Below the pieces are notes generated by a model. It was not told the DNA's origin and did not search any database. It saw only the letters and a list, made by a program, of their open reading frames with translations. Of a stretch of 56,953 bases of DNA, positions 26,031-35,105 are shown one piece after another. Source of the stretch: Pseudomonadota bacterium (GTDB taxonomy: Bacteria; Myxococcota_A; UBA9160; PR03); NCBI GenBank assembly GCA_003576805.1, contig QEVM01000029.1:1-56953 (forward strand), read 5' to 3'. The translations under genes and the position numbers were made by a program. How positions within the stretch are numbered: position 1 is the stretch's first letter; each line of letters starts with the position of its first letter.

Positions 26031-26821
26031 TGGCGCGCTTCGACGGCGCGCGCGCGCTGGTGACGGGCGGCGCCTCGGGCATCGGCCTCGCGACCGCGCG
26101 CCAGCTCGCCGCCGAGGGCGCGCGCGTCGCGCTGCTCGACCAGGACGGCGCGGGCGCCGCCGCCGCCGCAGACGAGCTCCGCGGCGTCGCGCTCGTCGCC
26201 GACGTGCGCGACGCCGCGGGCGTCGAAGCCGCGTTCGCCGCGGCCGCGCGCCAGCTCGGCGGGCTCGACCGCGTGTTCCTGAACGCCGGCGTAGGGCAGG
26301 TCGCGCCGCTCGCCGCGTACGAGCCGGCCGACGTCGAGCGCCTCGTCGCCGTGAACCTGCTCGGTGTCTACCACGGGCTGCGCGCGGCGCTTCCGCACCT
26401 GCGCGAGGCCGGCGGCGCGATCGTCGCGAACGCCTCGTGCAGCGGGATCCAGCCGACGCGCGGCGAGGCGCCGTACAGCGCCGCGAAGGCCGGCGTGATC
26501 GCGCTCGCGCAGAGCGCGGCGCTCGAGTACGGCCCGAAGATCCGCGTCAACTGCGTCTCGCCGGGCATGATCCGCACGCCGATGTCCGAGCTGCTGTTCC
26601 GCGTGCCGGAGCTGATGGAGCCGTTCGACGCCGCGGTGCCGGCGGGACGCGCGGGCACGGCGGAAGAGGTGGCGGACGTCGTGTGCTTCCTGCTCTCGGA
26701 CGCGGCGCGCTACGTCACCGGACACAATCTGATGGTGGACGGCGGGCTCACGCTGGTCGGCGGCGGCATCGACGCGGTGCTGCGCCGCGTGCTCGCGATG
26801 AGGGAGAGCCGGCGCGCCTGA
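26030..26821 (+). CDS. SDR-family oxidoreductase
   Basis: A 263-residue classical SDR. It has VTGGASGIGLA (11-21), LLDQDG after beta-2 (NAD-type Asp), the LNAGVG turn, an active-site Ser in NASCSG (136-138) and Y149/K153 (YSAAK). The C-terminus extends past the usual MVDGGLT by about 20 residues. Third gene of the coupled SDR set. A 50-nt gap separates it from the aminotransferase gene, so the operon may end or continue there. Confidence 0.92.
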   Translation: MARFDGARALVTGGASGIGLATARQLAAEGARVALLDQDGAGAAAAADELRGVALVADVRDAAGVEAAFAAAARQLGGLDRVFLNAGVGQVAPLAAYEPADVERLVAVNLLGVYHGLRAALPHLREAGGAIVANASCSGIQPTRGEAPYSAAKAGVIALAQSAALEYGPKIRVNCVSPGMIRTPMSELLFRVPELMEPFDAAVPAGRAGTAEEVADVVCFLLSDAARYVTGHNLMVDGGLTLVGGGIDAVLRRVLAMRESRRA

Positions 26822-26871
26822 GCGGGGCGCGCGCGTTTGACGCGCGCCGGAGCGGCGACTACCTACGCGCC

Positions 26872-28083
26872 ATGGCGGCTCCGGAGCAGCGCGCGACGCA
26901 GGCGGGCGAGGCGTTCGAGTTCGAGCGGCTCGATCTCGCGAAGCTGCGCGCGCGGCGCGGCGAGAAGTGGCGCCAGTACGGGCCGGACGTGCTGCCGGCG
27001 TGGGTCGCCGAGATGGACTTCCCGCTCGCGCCGGCGGTGCGGCGCAGCGTCGAGGAGGCGCTCGCGCTCGACGACCTCGGCTATCCGCTCGAGCGGCCCG
27101 ACGCGCTGCGAGAGGCGTTCGCCGAGCGCATGCAGGCGCGCTTCGGCTGGCGCGTCGACAGCGCGCGCGTCGAGGTGCTGGCCGAGGTCGTGCAGGGCAT
27201 CTACGTCGCGATCGACCGCTTCAGCGAGCCCGGCGACGGCGTGGTCGTGCAGACGCCCGTGTATCCGCCCTTCCTCGGCGCGGTGCGCCGACTGGGCCGC
27301 CGCCTCGTCGAGAATCCGCTCGTCGCGGGCGATGCGCGCTGGGAGGTCGATCTCGACGGCCTGCGCCGCGCGGCGCACGAGGGCGCGCGCGTGCTCCTGC
27401 TGTGCAATCCGCACAACCCGACGGGCCGCGTCTTCGAGCGCGGCGAGCTCGAGGCGATCGCGCAGCTCGCCGCGCAGCACGACTGGGTCGTCGTCGCGGA
27501 CGAGATCCACGCCGATCTCGTGTATCCCGGACGGACGCACGTGCCGTTCGCGTCGCTCGCGCCCGAGGCGGCGGAGCGCACGATCACGCTGACCTCGGCG
27601 AGCAAGGCGTTCAACGTCCCGGGCCTGCGCTGCGCGGTCGCGCACTTCGGCAGCGAGGCGCTGCAGCGGCGCTTCCTCTCGCTGCCGCACGGCATCCGCG
27701 GGGGCGTCGGCGCGCTCGGCCAGGCGGCGACGGTCGCGGCGTGGCGCGAGGGGCAGGACTGGCTCGACGCGGCGCTCGCGCACCTGGACGGCAATCGCCG
27801 CTTCGTCGCGCGCTTCGTCGCGGAGCGCTGGCCCGAGGTCCGCCACTGCGCGCCGGAGTCGACCTTCCTGGCTTGGCTCGACTTCCGCGCGCTCGCGCTG
27901 GCGCCGTCGCCGTACGCGTTCTTCCTGGAGCGGGCGCGCGTCGCGCTCTCCGACGGCGCGCGCTTCGGCACGCCGGGCCAGGGCTTCGCGCGCCTCAACT
28001 TCGGGACCTCGCGCGCGCTGCTCGGCGAGATGCTGGCGCGGCTCGACGCCGCGCTGCGCGAGCCGGGGCGCGGCGGGCGGTGA
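26872..28083 (+). CDS. MalY/PatB-type PLP aminotransferase or C-S lyase
   Basis: A fold-type I PLP enzyme of 403 residues close to MalY/PatB, which split cystathionine or cysteine conjugates to thiols and pyruvate. It has LPAWVAEMDFPLAPAV, TPVYPPFLGAV, CNPHNPTGR, VVADEIHADLVYPG and the PLP lysine in TSASKAFNVPG (K245). AEMDF is the MalY/PatB hallmark, which favours lyase over pure aminotransferase activity. The start is an ATG with no ribosome site; TACCTA ends 6 nt before it. Position after the SDRs may be coincidental. Confidence 0.88.
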   Translation: MAAPEQRATQAGEAFEFERLDLAKLRARRGEKWRQYGPDVLPAWVAEMDFPLAPAVRRSVEEALALDDLGYPLERPDALREAFAERMQARFGWRVDSARVEVLAEVVQGIYVAIDRFSEPGDGVVVQTPVYPPFLGAVRRLGRRLVENPLVAGDARWEVDLDGLRRAAHEGARVLLLCNPHNPTGRVFERGELEAIAQLAAQHDWVVVADEIHADLVYPGRTHVPFASLAPEAAERTITLTSASKAFNVPGLRCAVAHFGSEALQRRFLSLPHGIRGGVGALGQAATVAAWREGQDWLDAALAHLDGNRRFVARFVAERWPEVRHCAPESTFLAWLDFRALALAPSPYAFFLERARVALSDGARFGTPGQGFARLNFGTSRALLGEMLARLDAALREPGRGGR

Positions 28084-28097
28084 TACGCTCCGCGGCC

Positions 28098-29315
28098 ATG
28101 CCCGTCCAGCTCCGCGATCCCGAGGTCTTCGGCGTCACCGCCGACTCGCTCACCGTGGCCTTTCGCGTCGACGGCGACGCCGGCGCGGTGGACGCCGAGG
28201 CGCTCGTGCGCTTGAACGGCGAGCCCGTCGCGACGTCGCTCTCCGGCGCCGCCACGCGCGTCGTGCGCATCGAGGGCCTCGCGCCCGACACGGCGTACCG
28301 CGTAGAGATCGAGGTGCGCGGCGCCGCAGCGCCCGCGCGTGACGAGTACTTCCCCGAGGCGGTGCGCACGCTGCCCGCGCCGCGCGCGCGGCGCACCGCG
28401 AGCTTCGCGACGCTGAACGACCTCCACTTCGGCGAGCCGCGCTTCGGCGGGCGGCTCACCGCGGATCACGAGTACGGCGAAGAGGACGAGGGCTTCCCGC
28501 TGCTGCGCGCCGAGGACAGCGACGTCCCGTACTGGCGCAGCATGAACGAGGACGCGATCGCGGAGATCAACGCGGCGGGCGTGGACGCCGTCGTGATCAA
28601 GGGCGACATCGCCGACCGCGGCCTGCCCGAGCAGTTCGGCTGGGCGCGCGAGGCGTTCGCGAAGATCCGCGCGCCGCATCACGCCTTCCTCGGCAATCAC
28701 GACTACTACGGCCGCCACAACGGCGCCGGCGAGGTGGACGGCTACGCGCTGCTCGGCCAGGCGCCCGCGCCGCGCCACTTCGAGCTCGGCGGCTGGCGCA
28801 TCGTCCTGCTCGAGACGGCGCTGCCGGGCGACCATCACGGCGTGTTCGACGGCGACCGCCTCGGCTGGCTCGGCGAGACGCTCGCCGAGACGCGCGAGAG
28901 CGGCACGCCGACGCTGCTCTGCATGCACCACCAGCCCGTGCCGCACGAGCACCGCGACAGCTATCCGAACTCGATCGGGATGCTGCCCGAGCACTCCGCC
29001 GACTTCTTCGCGCTGATCGGCGCGCACCCGCAGGTGAAGGGCGTGCTGATCGGGCACACGCACCGCAACCGCGTGCGGCGCCATCGCGCGTCGGGCGCGG
29101 TGCCGTTCGTCGAGGTGAACTGCACCAAGGACTATCCGGGCGGCTGGGCGCACTACGCCCTCCACGAGGACGGCACGTTCCGGCAGGAGGTGCGGCGCAC
29201 GAGCAGCGAGCGCGCGCTCGCGCACTCGACGCGCGCGCGCCACTGCTTCCGCGGCCTCTACCGCAACTTCGCGCTCGGCTCGCTCGGCGAGCGCAGCTTC
29301 GCCGCCGGCGGCTGA
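28098..29315 (+). CDS. Calcineurin-like metallophosphoesterase with Fn3-like N-domain
   Basis: A 405-residue protein. Residues 1-90 look like a fibronectin-III/purple-phosphatase-type beta domain (VTADSLTVAFRVDG, LAPDTAYRVEIEV). The phosphoesterase domain follows: NDLHFG (D108, H110), VIKGDIAD (GD at 169-170), LGNHDYY (199-203), MHHQPVPHE and LIGHTHRNR, a full set of di-metal ligands. No signal peptide is seen, so it is probably cytosolic. The substrate (phosphomonoester or cyclic nucleotide) is undetermined. Confidence 0.86.
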   Translation: MPVQLRDPEVFGVTADSLTVAFRVDGDAGAVDAEALVRLNGEPVATSLSGAATRVVRIEGLAPDTAYRVEIEVRGAAAPARDEYFPEAVRTLPAPRARRTASFATLNDLHFGEPRFGGRLTADHEYGEEDEGFPLLRAEDSDVPYWRSMNEDAIAEINAAGVDAVVIKGDIADRGLPEQFGWAREAFAKIRAPHHAFLGNHDYYGRHNGAGEVDGYALLGQAPAPRHFELGGWRIVLLETALPGDHHGVFDGDRLGWLGETLAETRESGTPTLLCMHHQPVPHEHRDSYPNSIGMLPEHSADFFALIGAHPQVKGVLIGHTHRNRVRRHRASGAVPFVEVNCTKDYPGGWAHYALHEDGTFRQEVRRTSSERALAHSTRARHCFRGLYRNFALGSLGERSFAAGG

Positions 29316-29326
29316 GGTCGCCGCGC

Positions 29327-30709
29327 GTGGACCTCGCCGCCGCGTCCGCGCTCGACACCGCGCGCGCGATCCGCGCCGGGTCGCTCTCGGCGCGCGAGGC
29401 GGTCGCCGCGGCGCTCGCGCGCATCGAGCGCGTGAACGGCGCGCTGAACGCGGTCGTCGCGCTGCGCGCCGAGGCGGCGCTGCAGGAGGCGGACGCGGCG
29501 GACGCCGCGCTCGCGCGCGGAGGCGCGCCCGGACCGCTCCACGGCGTGCCGATCACCGTGAAGGACTCGTTCGACACGGCCGGCCTGGTGACGACGTGGG
29601 GCACGCCCGGCCGGCGCGACTTCGTGCCGGACGCCGACGCGACGGCGGTCGCGCGCCTGCGCGGCGCGGGCGCCATCGTGGTCGGCAAGACCAACACGCC
29701 CGAGTTCACGCTCGGCTTCGAGACCGTGAACCCCGTGTACGGGCGCACCAACAATCCCTACGACCCGACACGCACGTGTGGCGGATCGAGCGGCGGCGCG
29801 GCGGCGATCGTCGCGGCGGGCGGCGTGCCGCTCGACGTCGGCTCCGACACGGGCGGCAGCATCCGGCTGCCCGCGCACTTCTGCGGCGTGGCCGGCATCC
29901 GGCCGACGCCGGGCCGCGTCTCGCGCGCCGGTCACGCGATCGGCCCCGGCACGGCGATCGACGCGCTGACCAGCATCGGGCCGCTCGCGCGCCGCAGCGA
30001 GGACCTCGCGGTCGCGCTGCGCCTGCTCGCCGGGCCCGACGGGCGCGATCCCTTCGTCGCGCCCGTGCCGCTCGGCGATCCCGCCGCGATCGACGTCGCG
30101 GAGCTGCGCGTCGCGTTCTTCCTCGACAACGGGCTCGCGGCGCCCGACCCGGCGGTCGCGGACGCCGTGCACGACGCGGCGCGCGCGCTCGCGGACGCCG
30201 GCGCGCGCGTCGTCGAGCGCCGTCCGCCGGGCGTCGAGCGCACCGAGCCGCTCTTCATGCACGTGATCCTCCTCGACGGCGGACCGGGCATCGCGCGACT
30301 GCTCGACGCCGCCGGCACGAAGCACGAGGAGAGCGCGCTGCGCGGATTCCTCGCGCTGCCCGCGCCGCCCGTCGAGCAGCGCATCGAGTGGGTCGCGCAG
30401 TGGGACGGGCTGCGCGCCGAGCTGCTCGCGTGGTCGCGCGACTTCGATCTCGTCGTGTGTCCGCCGAACGCGCACGCCGCGCTGCCGCACGGCAGCGCCG
30501 ACGCGCACATGCGCGGCTTCTCCTACACCATGACGTGGAACCTCGCGGGCTGGCCGGGCGCGGTGGTGCGGGCCGGCACGTCGCCCGAAGGCCTGCCGAT
30601 CGGCGTCCAGCTCGTGGCGCCGCCGTGGCGCGAGGACGTCGCGCTCGCCGCCGCCGCGCGGATCGAGGCGGCGCTCGGCGGCTGGCGCCCGCCGGCGCGC
30701 GCCGCGTGA
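29327..30709 (+). CDS. Amidase (amidase signature family)
   Basis: A 460-residue amidase-signature enzyme that hydrolyses amides to acid and ammonia or amine. The Ser-Ser-Lys triad is visible: K79 in PITVKDS, the cis-Ser in CGGSSGGAAA (152-160) and the nucleophile S178 in SDTGGSIRLPA. LHGVPITVKDSFDTAG and GKTNTPEFTLGFET are standard. It lacks GatA context (no gatB/gatC), so a catabolic amidase is more likely than an aminoacyl-tRNA amidotransferase. GTG start; its stop overlaps the start of the next gene (GTGA). Confidence 0.9.
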   Translation: MDLAAASALDTARAIRAGSLSAREAVAAALARIERVNGALNAVVALRAEAALQEADAADAALARGGAPGPLHGVPITVKDSFDTAGLVTTWGTPGRRDFVPDADATAVARLRGAGAIVVGKTNTPEFTLGFETVNPVYGRTNNPYDPTRTCGGSSGGAAAIVAAGGVPLDVGSDTGGSIRLPAHFCGVAGIRPTPGRVSRAGHAIGPGTAIDALTSIGPLARRSEDLAVALRLLAGPDGRDPFVAPVPLGDPAAIDVAELRVAFFLDNGLAAPDPAVADAVHDAARALADAGARVVERRPPGVERTEPLFMHVILLDGGPGIARLLDAAGTKHEESALRGFLALPAPPVEQRIEWVAQWDGLRAELLAWSRDFDLVVCPPNAHAALPHGSADAHMRGFSYTMTWNLAGWPGAVVRAGTSPEGLPIGVQLVAPPWREDVALAAAARIEAALGGWRPPARAA

Positions 30710-31113
30710 GCCTCCCGCTGCGGCTCGGCTGGTGGCTGCTGGGCGTCGCCTACGCACTCGCGGGCTGGAACCACTTTCGAGACCCCGGCTTCTATCTCCC
30801 GATGATGCCTCCGTTTCTCCCCTCGCACCGCGAGCTGGTGGAGCTCTCCGGCGCGGCCGAGGCAGGGCTCGGGCTCGGTGCGCTGGCGCTCGGGCACGAC
30901 GCGCGCCTGCGGCGCGCGATCGCGTGGGGCGTCGTCGGGCTGCTCGTCGCGATCTTCCCGGCCAACCTGTACGTCGCGTTCGAGAACGTCGCGCTCGGCG
31001 GCGCGGAGCAAGGTCTCGGCGTCTGGAACTGGGTGCGGCTGCCATTCCAGGCGCTGTTCGTCGCGTGGGCGTGGATCTACACGCGTCGCCTCGCCGGCGA
31101 CGAGCGGCGCTGA
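30706..31113 (+). CDS. DoxX-like small membrane protein
   Basis: A 135-residue protein with four membrane helices (LGWWLLGVAYALAGWNHF; AEAGLGLGALAL; AIAWGVVGLLVAIFPANLYVAF; LPFQALFVAWAWIY). The G-x-NHF and FPANLYVAFEN segments fit the DoxX/DUF-type quinol-associated family. Translationally coupled to the amidase. Function unknown; a redox or transport accessory role is only a guess. Confidence 0.75.
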   Translation: MSLPLRLGWWLLGVAYALAGWNHFRDPGFYLPMMPPFLPSHRELVELSGAAEAGLGLGALALGHDARLRRAIAWGVVGLLVAIFPANLYVAFENVALGGAEQGLGVWNWVRLPFQALFVAWAWIYTRRLAGDERR

Positions 31114-31126
31114 AACGCGCCTCGCT

Positions 31127-32482
31127 TCAGCCGGCGGCGCGCACCGCGTCGTCGATCGCGGCGGGCAGCACGCGCGCGACGAGCTCGATCTCCTCGTCGC
31201 CGATCGTGAACGGCGGGCCGAGGCAGACGACGTCGCGCGCCGCGCCGGCGCCGGCGGGATAGAAGAAGACGCCGCGTCCGAGTCCCGCCGTGACGACGCG
31301 GCTCGCCAGCTTCGCGGCGCTCGGAAACGGCTCGTTCGTCGCGCGATCGCGCACCAGCTCGACGCCGAGCAGCAGCCCGAGACCGCGCACCTCGGCGACG
31401 TGCGGATGCTCCGCGAGCGCGGCGCGCAGGCGGTCGAGCAGCCGCTTGCCGGCGGCGGCCGCGCGCGCGACGAGCTGCTCGCGCTCGAGGATGCGGAGCA
31501 CGGCGAGCGCCGCCGCGCACGACGCCGGGTGCGCGCCGTACGTGTAGAACATGAAGTCGTCGCCGCGCGCCGCGAGCGGCGCGAGCACGGCGTCGGTCGC
31601 GTAGACGCCGCCCATCGGCGCGTAGCCGCCGGAGAGGCCCTTGCCGCCCACGAGGATGTCCGGCACCACGCCCCAGTGGTCGACCGCGAAAGCGCGCCCG
31701 GTGCGGCCGAAGCCGGACATCACCTCGTCGGCGATCAGCAGCACGCCGTGGCGCCGGCAGATCGCGGCGAGGCGCGGCCAGTAGTCGTCGGGCGGAACCA
31801 GCGCGCCGGCCGCCGAGCCGACCACGGGCTCGGCGATCACCGCGGCGACCGTCTCGGGTCCTTCGCGCTCGATGAGCCGCTCCACCGCGTCGACGCACGC
31901 GAGATCGCAAGCCGCACGCGTGCAACCGAGCGGGCAGCGCAGGCAGTAGTGGGGCGGCGCCTTCGGCCAGTCGGCGAGCAACGGCTCGAGCCCGGCGCGG
32001 CGCTTGTCGTGTCCGCCGACGGCGAGCGTCGCCAGCGTCGCGCCGTGATACGAGAGGTCGCGGCCGATCATCTTCCAGCGCTCGGGCCGGCCGGCGGCGA
32101 CGTGGTGCTGGCGCGCCAGACGCAAGGCTGCGTCGACCGACTCCGAGCCGCCGCTCACGAGCGCGATGCGCGAGAGCGCGGGCGGCAGCCAGTGGCGGCG
32201 CAGCTCTTCGAGCAGCGCGAGGCGCGACTCGCTCGCGAAGGGCGGCACGAGATAGCTCGCCTGCTCGAGCGCGCGCGCGACGGCGTCGGCGATCTCGCGC
32301 CGCCCGTGACCCACGTTGGCCACGATCGCGCCGCCCGCCGCGTCGAGGACGCGGCGGCCGTCGGGCAGGTGCAGCCACGCGCCCTCGGCGCGTGCGATCG
32401 GCAGCGTGGGGCTGCCGGGCACGAACGGGAACGACCGCATCGCGGCGGCGTCGGCGAACGCGGAGGCTGCGACGGAACCCAC
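31127..32482 (-). CDS. Class III PLP aminotransferase
   Basis: A 451-residue omega-amino-acid or amine aminotransferase. It has VSGGSESVDAALRLAR, SYHGATLATL, LIADEVMSGFGRTG (D252) and the PLP lysine K281 in VGGKGLSGGYAPMGG. A cysteine-rich insert (C180, C183, C187, C192, C196) near the dimer region is shared by part of the family and might bind a metal. Divergent from the Crp/Fnr gene with only 41 nt between, so the regulator may control it. The substrate is not clear. Confidence 0.9.
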   Translation of the reverse strand: MGSVAASAFADAAAMRSFPFVPGSPTLPIARAEGAWLHLPDGRRVLDAAGGAIVANVGHGRREIADAVARALEQASYLVPPFASESRLALLEELRRHWLPPALSRIALVSGGSESVDAALRLARQHHVAAGRPERWKMIGRDLSYHGATLATLAVGGHDKRRAGLEPLLADWPKAPPHYCLRCPLGCTRAACDLACVDAVERLIEREGPETVAAVIAEPVVGSAAGALVPPDDYWPRLAAICRRHGVLLIADEVMSGFGRTGRAFAVDHWGVVPDILVGGKGLSGGYAPMGGVYATDAVLAPLAARGDDFMFYTYGAHPASCAAALAVLRILEREQLVARAAAAGKRLLDRLRAALAEHPHVAEVRGLGLLLGVELVRDRATNEPFPSAAKLASRVVTAGLGRGVFFYPAGAGAARDVVCLGPPFTIGDEEIELVARVLPAAIDDAVRAAG

Positions 32483-32523
32483 GGCGCGCGAATATAGGCG
32501 ACCCCCCGTCAGGAGACCGCCGC

Positions 32524-33237
32524 GTGGCTCGACCCGACGATCGCGACCGCCGCCGCGCGCTGCTCGAGCGCGTGGCGCTGTTCTCGCGTCTCGAGCCCGC
32601 GCAGCTCGACGCGCTCGCGTCCGCCACGACCACGCGCCGGCTCGCCGCGCGCGAGGAGCTGTTCCACAAGGGGGACGTGGCGGCGCAGGTCTACGTGGTC
32701 GCGAGCGGCCGCCTCAAGGTGACGTCGACGTCGAGCGACGGCGACGAGGTCGTGCTGAACCTGCTCGACGCGGGCGAGGTCGTCGGCGAGCTGCCGCTGC
32801 TCGTCGGCGGCGAGCGCACGGCCAACGTGTCGGCGCTCGAGCCGACGGAGCTCGTCGTGCTCGAACGCCGCGAGTTCCTGCGCTTCCTGCGCGAGCACCC
32901 CGACGCGTCGGTCGCGCTGCTCGCGGTGCTGGGCGAGCGCGTGGTGCGCCTCAGCGAGTACCTCGAGGACACCATCTTCCTGGGCGTCGCGGCGCGCATC
33001 GCGAAGAAGCTGCTGCTGCTCGCGGAGCAGTTCGGCGAGGAAAGCGACGACGGCGTCGTCGTCTCGCTCAAGCTCTCGCAGGGCGAGCTCGCCAACTACG
33101 TCGGCACCACGCGCGAGACGGTGAACAAGCAGATCCGCGCCTGGACCGACGAGGGCATCGTCCGCATGGACGCGGGCTCCATCACGATCCGCGACCGCGA
33201 CGCGCTCGAGCGCCTCTCGGGCTTCGCCCACTCCTAG
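32524..33237 (+). CDS. Crp/Fnr-family transcription regulator
   Basis: A 237-residue DNA-binding regulator. A cyclic-nucleotide-binding beta-roll covers about 15-130 (FHKGDVAAQVYVVASGRLKV, LLDAGEVVGELPLLVGGERTA), then a long dimer helix and a C-terminal winged helix with recognition helix LSQGELANYVGTTRETVNKQ. No Fnr-type Fe-S cysteines are present, so it is cAMP/Crp-like or senses another ligand. The start is GTG with AGGAG 8 nt upstream. The target may be the divergent aminotransferase or a distant regulon. Confidence 0.9.
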   Translation: MARPDDRDRRRALLERVALFSRLEPAQLDALASATTTRRLAAREELFHKGDVAAQVYVVASGRLKVTSTSSDGDEVVLNLLDAGEVVGELPLLVGGERTANVSALEPTELVVLERREFLRFLREHPDASVALLAVLGERVVRLSEYLEDTIFLGVAARIAKKLLLLAEQFGEESDDGVVVSLKLSQGELANYVGTTRETVNKQIRAWTDEGIVRMDAGSITIRDRDALERLSGFAHS

Positions 33238-33253
33238 CCTGCGGCGCGCGCCC

Positions 33254-33283
33254 TTGCGTGGGCGCGTGCGTCTCGACTATACG
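33254..33283 (+). promoter_or_regulatory. Promoter abutting the lipoprotein-sorting gene (leaderless candidate)
   Basis: TTGCGT (33254-33259), an 18-nt spacer and TATACG (33278-33283), which ends 6 nt before GTG 33290. No ribosome site. Confidence 0.45.
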
Positions 33284-33289
33284 GCGCGC

Positions 33290-34105
33290 GTGCGGCGGGG
33301 CGTCCTCTTCGCTTGCGTGGTGAGCATCGGTCTCGCGTCGGGCGGCGCGGCGCGCGCGCAGGACGCCGCGCCGTTGTCCGGCGAAGAGATCGCGCGGCGC
33401 GTCAACGCGCGCGACGACGGCGATCTGCTCTCGCGCACGATCGTGATGGAGCTGACGGACAAGCGCGGCACCACGCGCACGCGCGTGACCCGCTCGTTCC
33501 GCCGCCGCTTCGACGACGGCGTGCGCTCGATCCTGTTCTTCGACGAGCCCGCCAACGTGCAGGGCACCGCGCTGCTGACGTGGGACTACGCCGATCCCGC
33601 GCGCACCGACGACCAGTGGCTGTATCTGCCGGCGCTGCGCAAGTCGCGGCGCGTCGCGCTCGCCGACCGCGGCCGCGCCTTCCTCGGCACGGACCTCAGC
33701 TTCGAAGACATGAAGAAGGAGACGCGCGTCGGCATCGAGGACTACGCGTGGCGCGAGGCGGGCGAGGAGCAGGTCGACGGCCGCCGCTGTCTCGTCGTCG
33801 AGGCGATTGCGGTGGACGCGCGCACGGCGCGCGAGATCGGCTACGGGCGGATGCGCCTGCGCGTCGACGCCGAGACCTGGATCCCGCGCTTCCTCGAGTA
33901 CTGGGCCCCGGACGGCGCGCCGCTGAAGACGATCCGGCTGCGCGAGGTCGAGGAGATCGAGGGGATCTGGACGGCGCGCCGCGTGGAAGCGGAGAACTTG
34001 CAGACGGGCCATCGCACGCTGCTGCGCTTCGAGCGGATCGACTACGGAGCCGACGTCGCGGAGGATCTCTTCACCGAGGCGGCGCTGCGCCGAGGCGCTC
34101 CGTGA
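33290..34105 (+). CDS. Outer-membrane lipoprotein-sorting (LolA-like) protein
   Basis: A periplasmic beta-half-barrel protein of about 271 residues of the outer-membrane lipoprotein-sorting family. A signal peptide (RRGVLFACVVSIGLASGGAARA) precedes GEEIARRVNARDDGDLLSRT. Characteristic parts are QWLYLPALRKSRRVA, FLGTDLSFEDM and WIPRFLEYWAPDG. In related genomes this family accompanies RND/MMPL-type lipid exporters, none of which is in the window. The GTG at 33290 is chosen because it begins the signal peptide; a TTG at 33254 would add 12 residues but overlaps the promoter. Confidence 0.85.
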   Translation: MRRGVLFACVVSIGLASGGAARAQDAAPLSGEEIARRVNARDDGDLLSRTIVMELTDKRGTTRTRVTRSFRRRFDDGVRSILFFDEPANVQGTALLTWDYADPARTDDQWLYLPALRKSRRVALADRGRAFLGTDLSFEDMKKETRVGIEDYAWREAGEEQVDGRRCLVVEAIAVDARTAREIGYGRMRLRVDAETWIPRFLEYWAPDGAPLKTIRLREVEEIEGIWTARRVEAENLQTGHRTLLRFERIDYGADVAEDLFTEAALRRGAP

Positions 34106-34130
34106 GGCAGCGACGCGCGGACCCGCGCGC

Positions 34131-34136
34131 TACGGT
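34131..34136 (+). promoter_or_regulatory. -10 box abutting a small gene (leaderless candidate)
   Basis: TACGGT ends 6 nt before the ATG at 34143; no ribosome site precedes that ATG. Confidence 0.4.
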
Positions 34137-34142
34137 TCCCGC

Positions 34143-34469
34143 ATGCGCGGCGACAAGCGCTTCGGGAGTCGCTCCGGGATTTGGATCGGCACGGCGGTGC
34201 TGGCCGCGCTCGTGCTCGCGAGCTCGGCGCTCGCGCTCCAGCCCGAGCCCGAAGAGCTCCCGCCGATCGACGAGATCGAGATCGAGGAGCCGTACGCGCC
34301 CGTGCGCGTGCGCGACGACCACGACCCCCGGCGCGCCGCGCATCCGGTCCGCATCGTGGCCTACGCGCTGCACCCGGTCGGCGTGGCGCTCGACTGGCTG
34401 CTGGTCCGGCCGGCCGTCTGGGCCGTTCGCCAGGAACCCCTCCGCACCATCTTCGGCTACGAAGACTGA
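34143..34469 (+). CDS. Small exported or membrane-anchored protein of unknown function
   Basis: A 108-residue protein that I do not recognise. It has an N-terminal hydrophobic helix (IWIGTAVLAALVLASSALAL, about 13-32), an acidic middle (EELPPIDEIEIEEPYAP) and a C-terminal segment PVRIVAYALHPVGVALDWLL followed by VWAVRQEPLRTIFGYED, which may form a second hairpin. It lies between the lipoprotein-sorting gene and lptC, and is probably an envelope protein. Confidence 0.7.
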   Translation: MRGDKRFGSRSGIWIGTAVLAALVLASSALALQPEPEELPPIDEIEIEEPYAPVRVRDDHDPRRAAHPVRIVAYALHPVGVALDWLLVRPAVWAVRQEPLRTIFGYED

Positions 34470-34488
34470 ACTCAGCCGGGATTTTTCG

Positions 34489-34517
34489 TTGTTCGGACCG
34501 TCCCTGAGCGGTATGGT
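34489..34517 (+). promoter_or_regulatory. Promoter of the lpt-rpoN operon
   Basis: TTGTTC (34489-34494), a 17-nt spacer and TATGGT (34512-34517). The ATG of lptC lies 6 nt later, so the mRNA would begin at or beside it. Confidence 0.6.
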
Positions 34518-34523
34518 CTTTGC

Positions 34524-35105
34524 ATGGAGTCCCGGGTGTCCCGCCCCACGCGAACACTCTCGTGTGATGCCGCCGACCGCCGCGCCGGCCGCGCGCGCGC
34601 GACGCGGCTCGGCGTCGGGGCGCTGCTCGCCGGAGCGTTCGGGCTCGCCTCCGCCGCGAGCGCCGCGGGCCCGCCGCTCGCGCTCGAGCAGCTCACCTTC
34701 GTCGCGTCGCGCGAGGCGACCGCCGAGGTGCGCGTCGAGGCGGAGTCGGCCGTGATCGACGACGCGAGCAACCGCGCCGAGCTCCAGACCGTGAACGCCG
34801 AGTGGGCGGGCGCCGACGGCAAGCCGTCGCTGCGGATCACGTGCGAGCGCGGCGAGCTCGATCTCGAGACGAACGACCTGCTCGCGAGCGGCTCGGTGCG
34901 CGGCGTGCTCGCCGACGGCCGCCGCTTCGCGGGGCCGTGGCTGCGCTACGACCGCGCGCGCGGCGTCGCGTTCACCCAGGCGCCGGTGAAGATCCTCGAG
35001 GGCAGCGGTCGCGTGCTGCGCGGCGGCGGCTTCGAGTACCACGTACGAGACCGGCGGCTGCGGCTGACGGCCGGCGCCAAGGTCGAGGAGAATCCCAGCC
35101 CGTGA
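34524..35105 (+). CDS. lptC: LptC, LPS-export periplasmic protein
   Basis: Part of the Lpt bridge that carries lipopolysaccharide from the inner to the outer membrane; anchored in the inner membrane with a periplasmic beta-jellyroll. The 193-residue protein has a hydrophobic segment (LGVGALLAGAFGLASAASAA, about 29-48) and jellyroll strands such as AEVRVEAESAVIDD, RITCERGELDLETNDLL and FEYHVRDRRLRLTAGAKV. LptC is weakly conserved; the call rests on this and on lptA/lptB directly downstream. The ATG at 34524 has no ribosome site. GTG 34536 has GGAG 6 nt upstream and could be the true start. Confidence 0.8.
   Translation: MESRVSRPTRTLSCDAADRRAGRARATRLGVGALLAGAFGLASAASAAGPPLALEQLTFVASREATAEVRVEAESAVIDDASNRAELQTVNAEWAGADGKPSLRITCERGELDLETNDLLASGSVRGVLADGRRFAGPWLRYDRARGVAFTQAPVKILEGSGRVLRGGGFEYHVRDRRLRLTAGAKVEENPSP

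Noticed and set aside
29596..30705. Long plus-strand frame upstream of the DoxX-like gene
   Set aside because: It is the amidase gene read in another frame; only the part from GTG 30706 has a sensible protein pattern.
34470..34523. Rho-independent terminator before lptC (GGGATTTTTC)
   Set aside because: The T-run has no stable hairpin directly upstream; it is more likely just the AT-richer promoter region.
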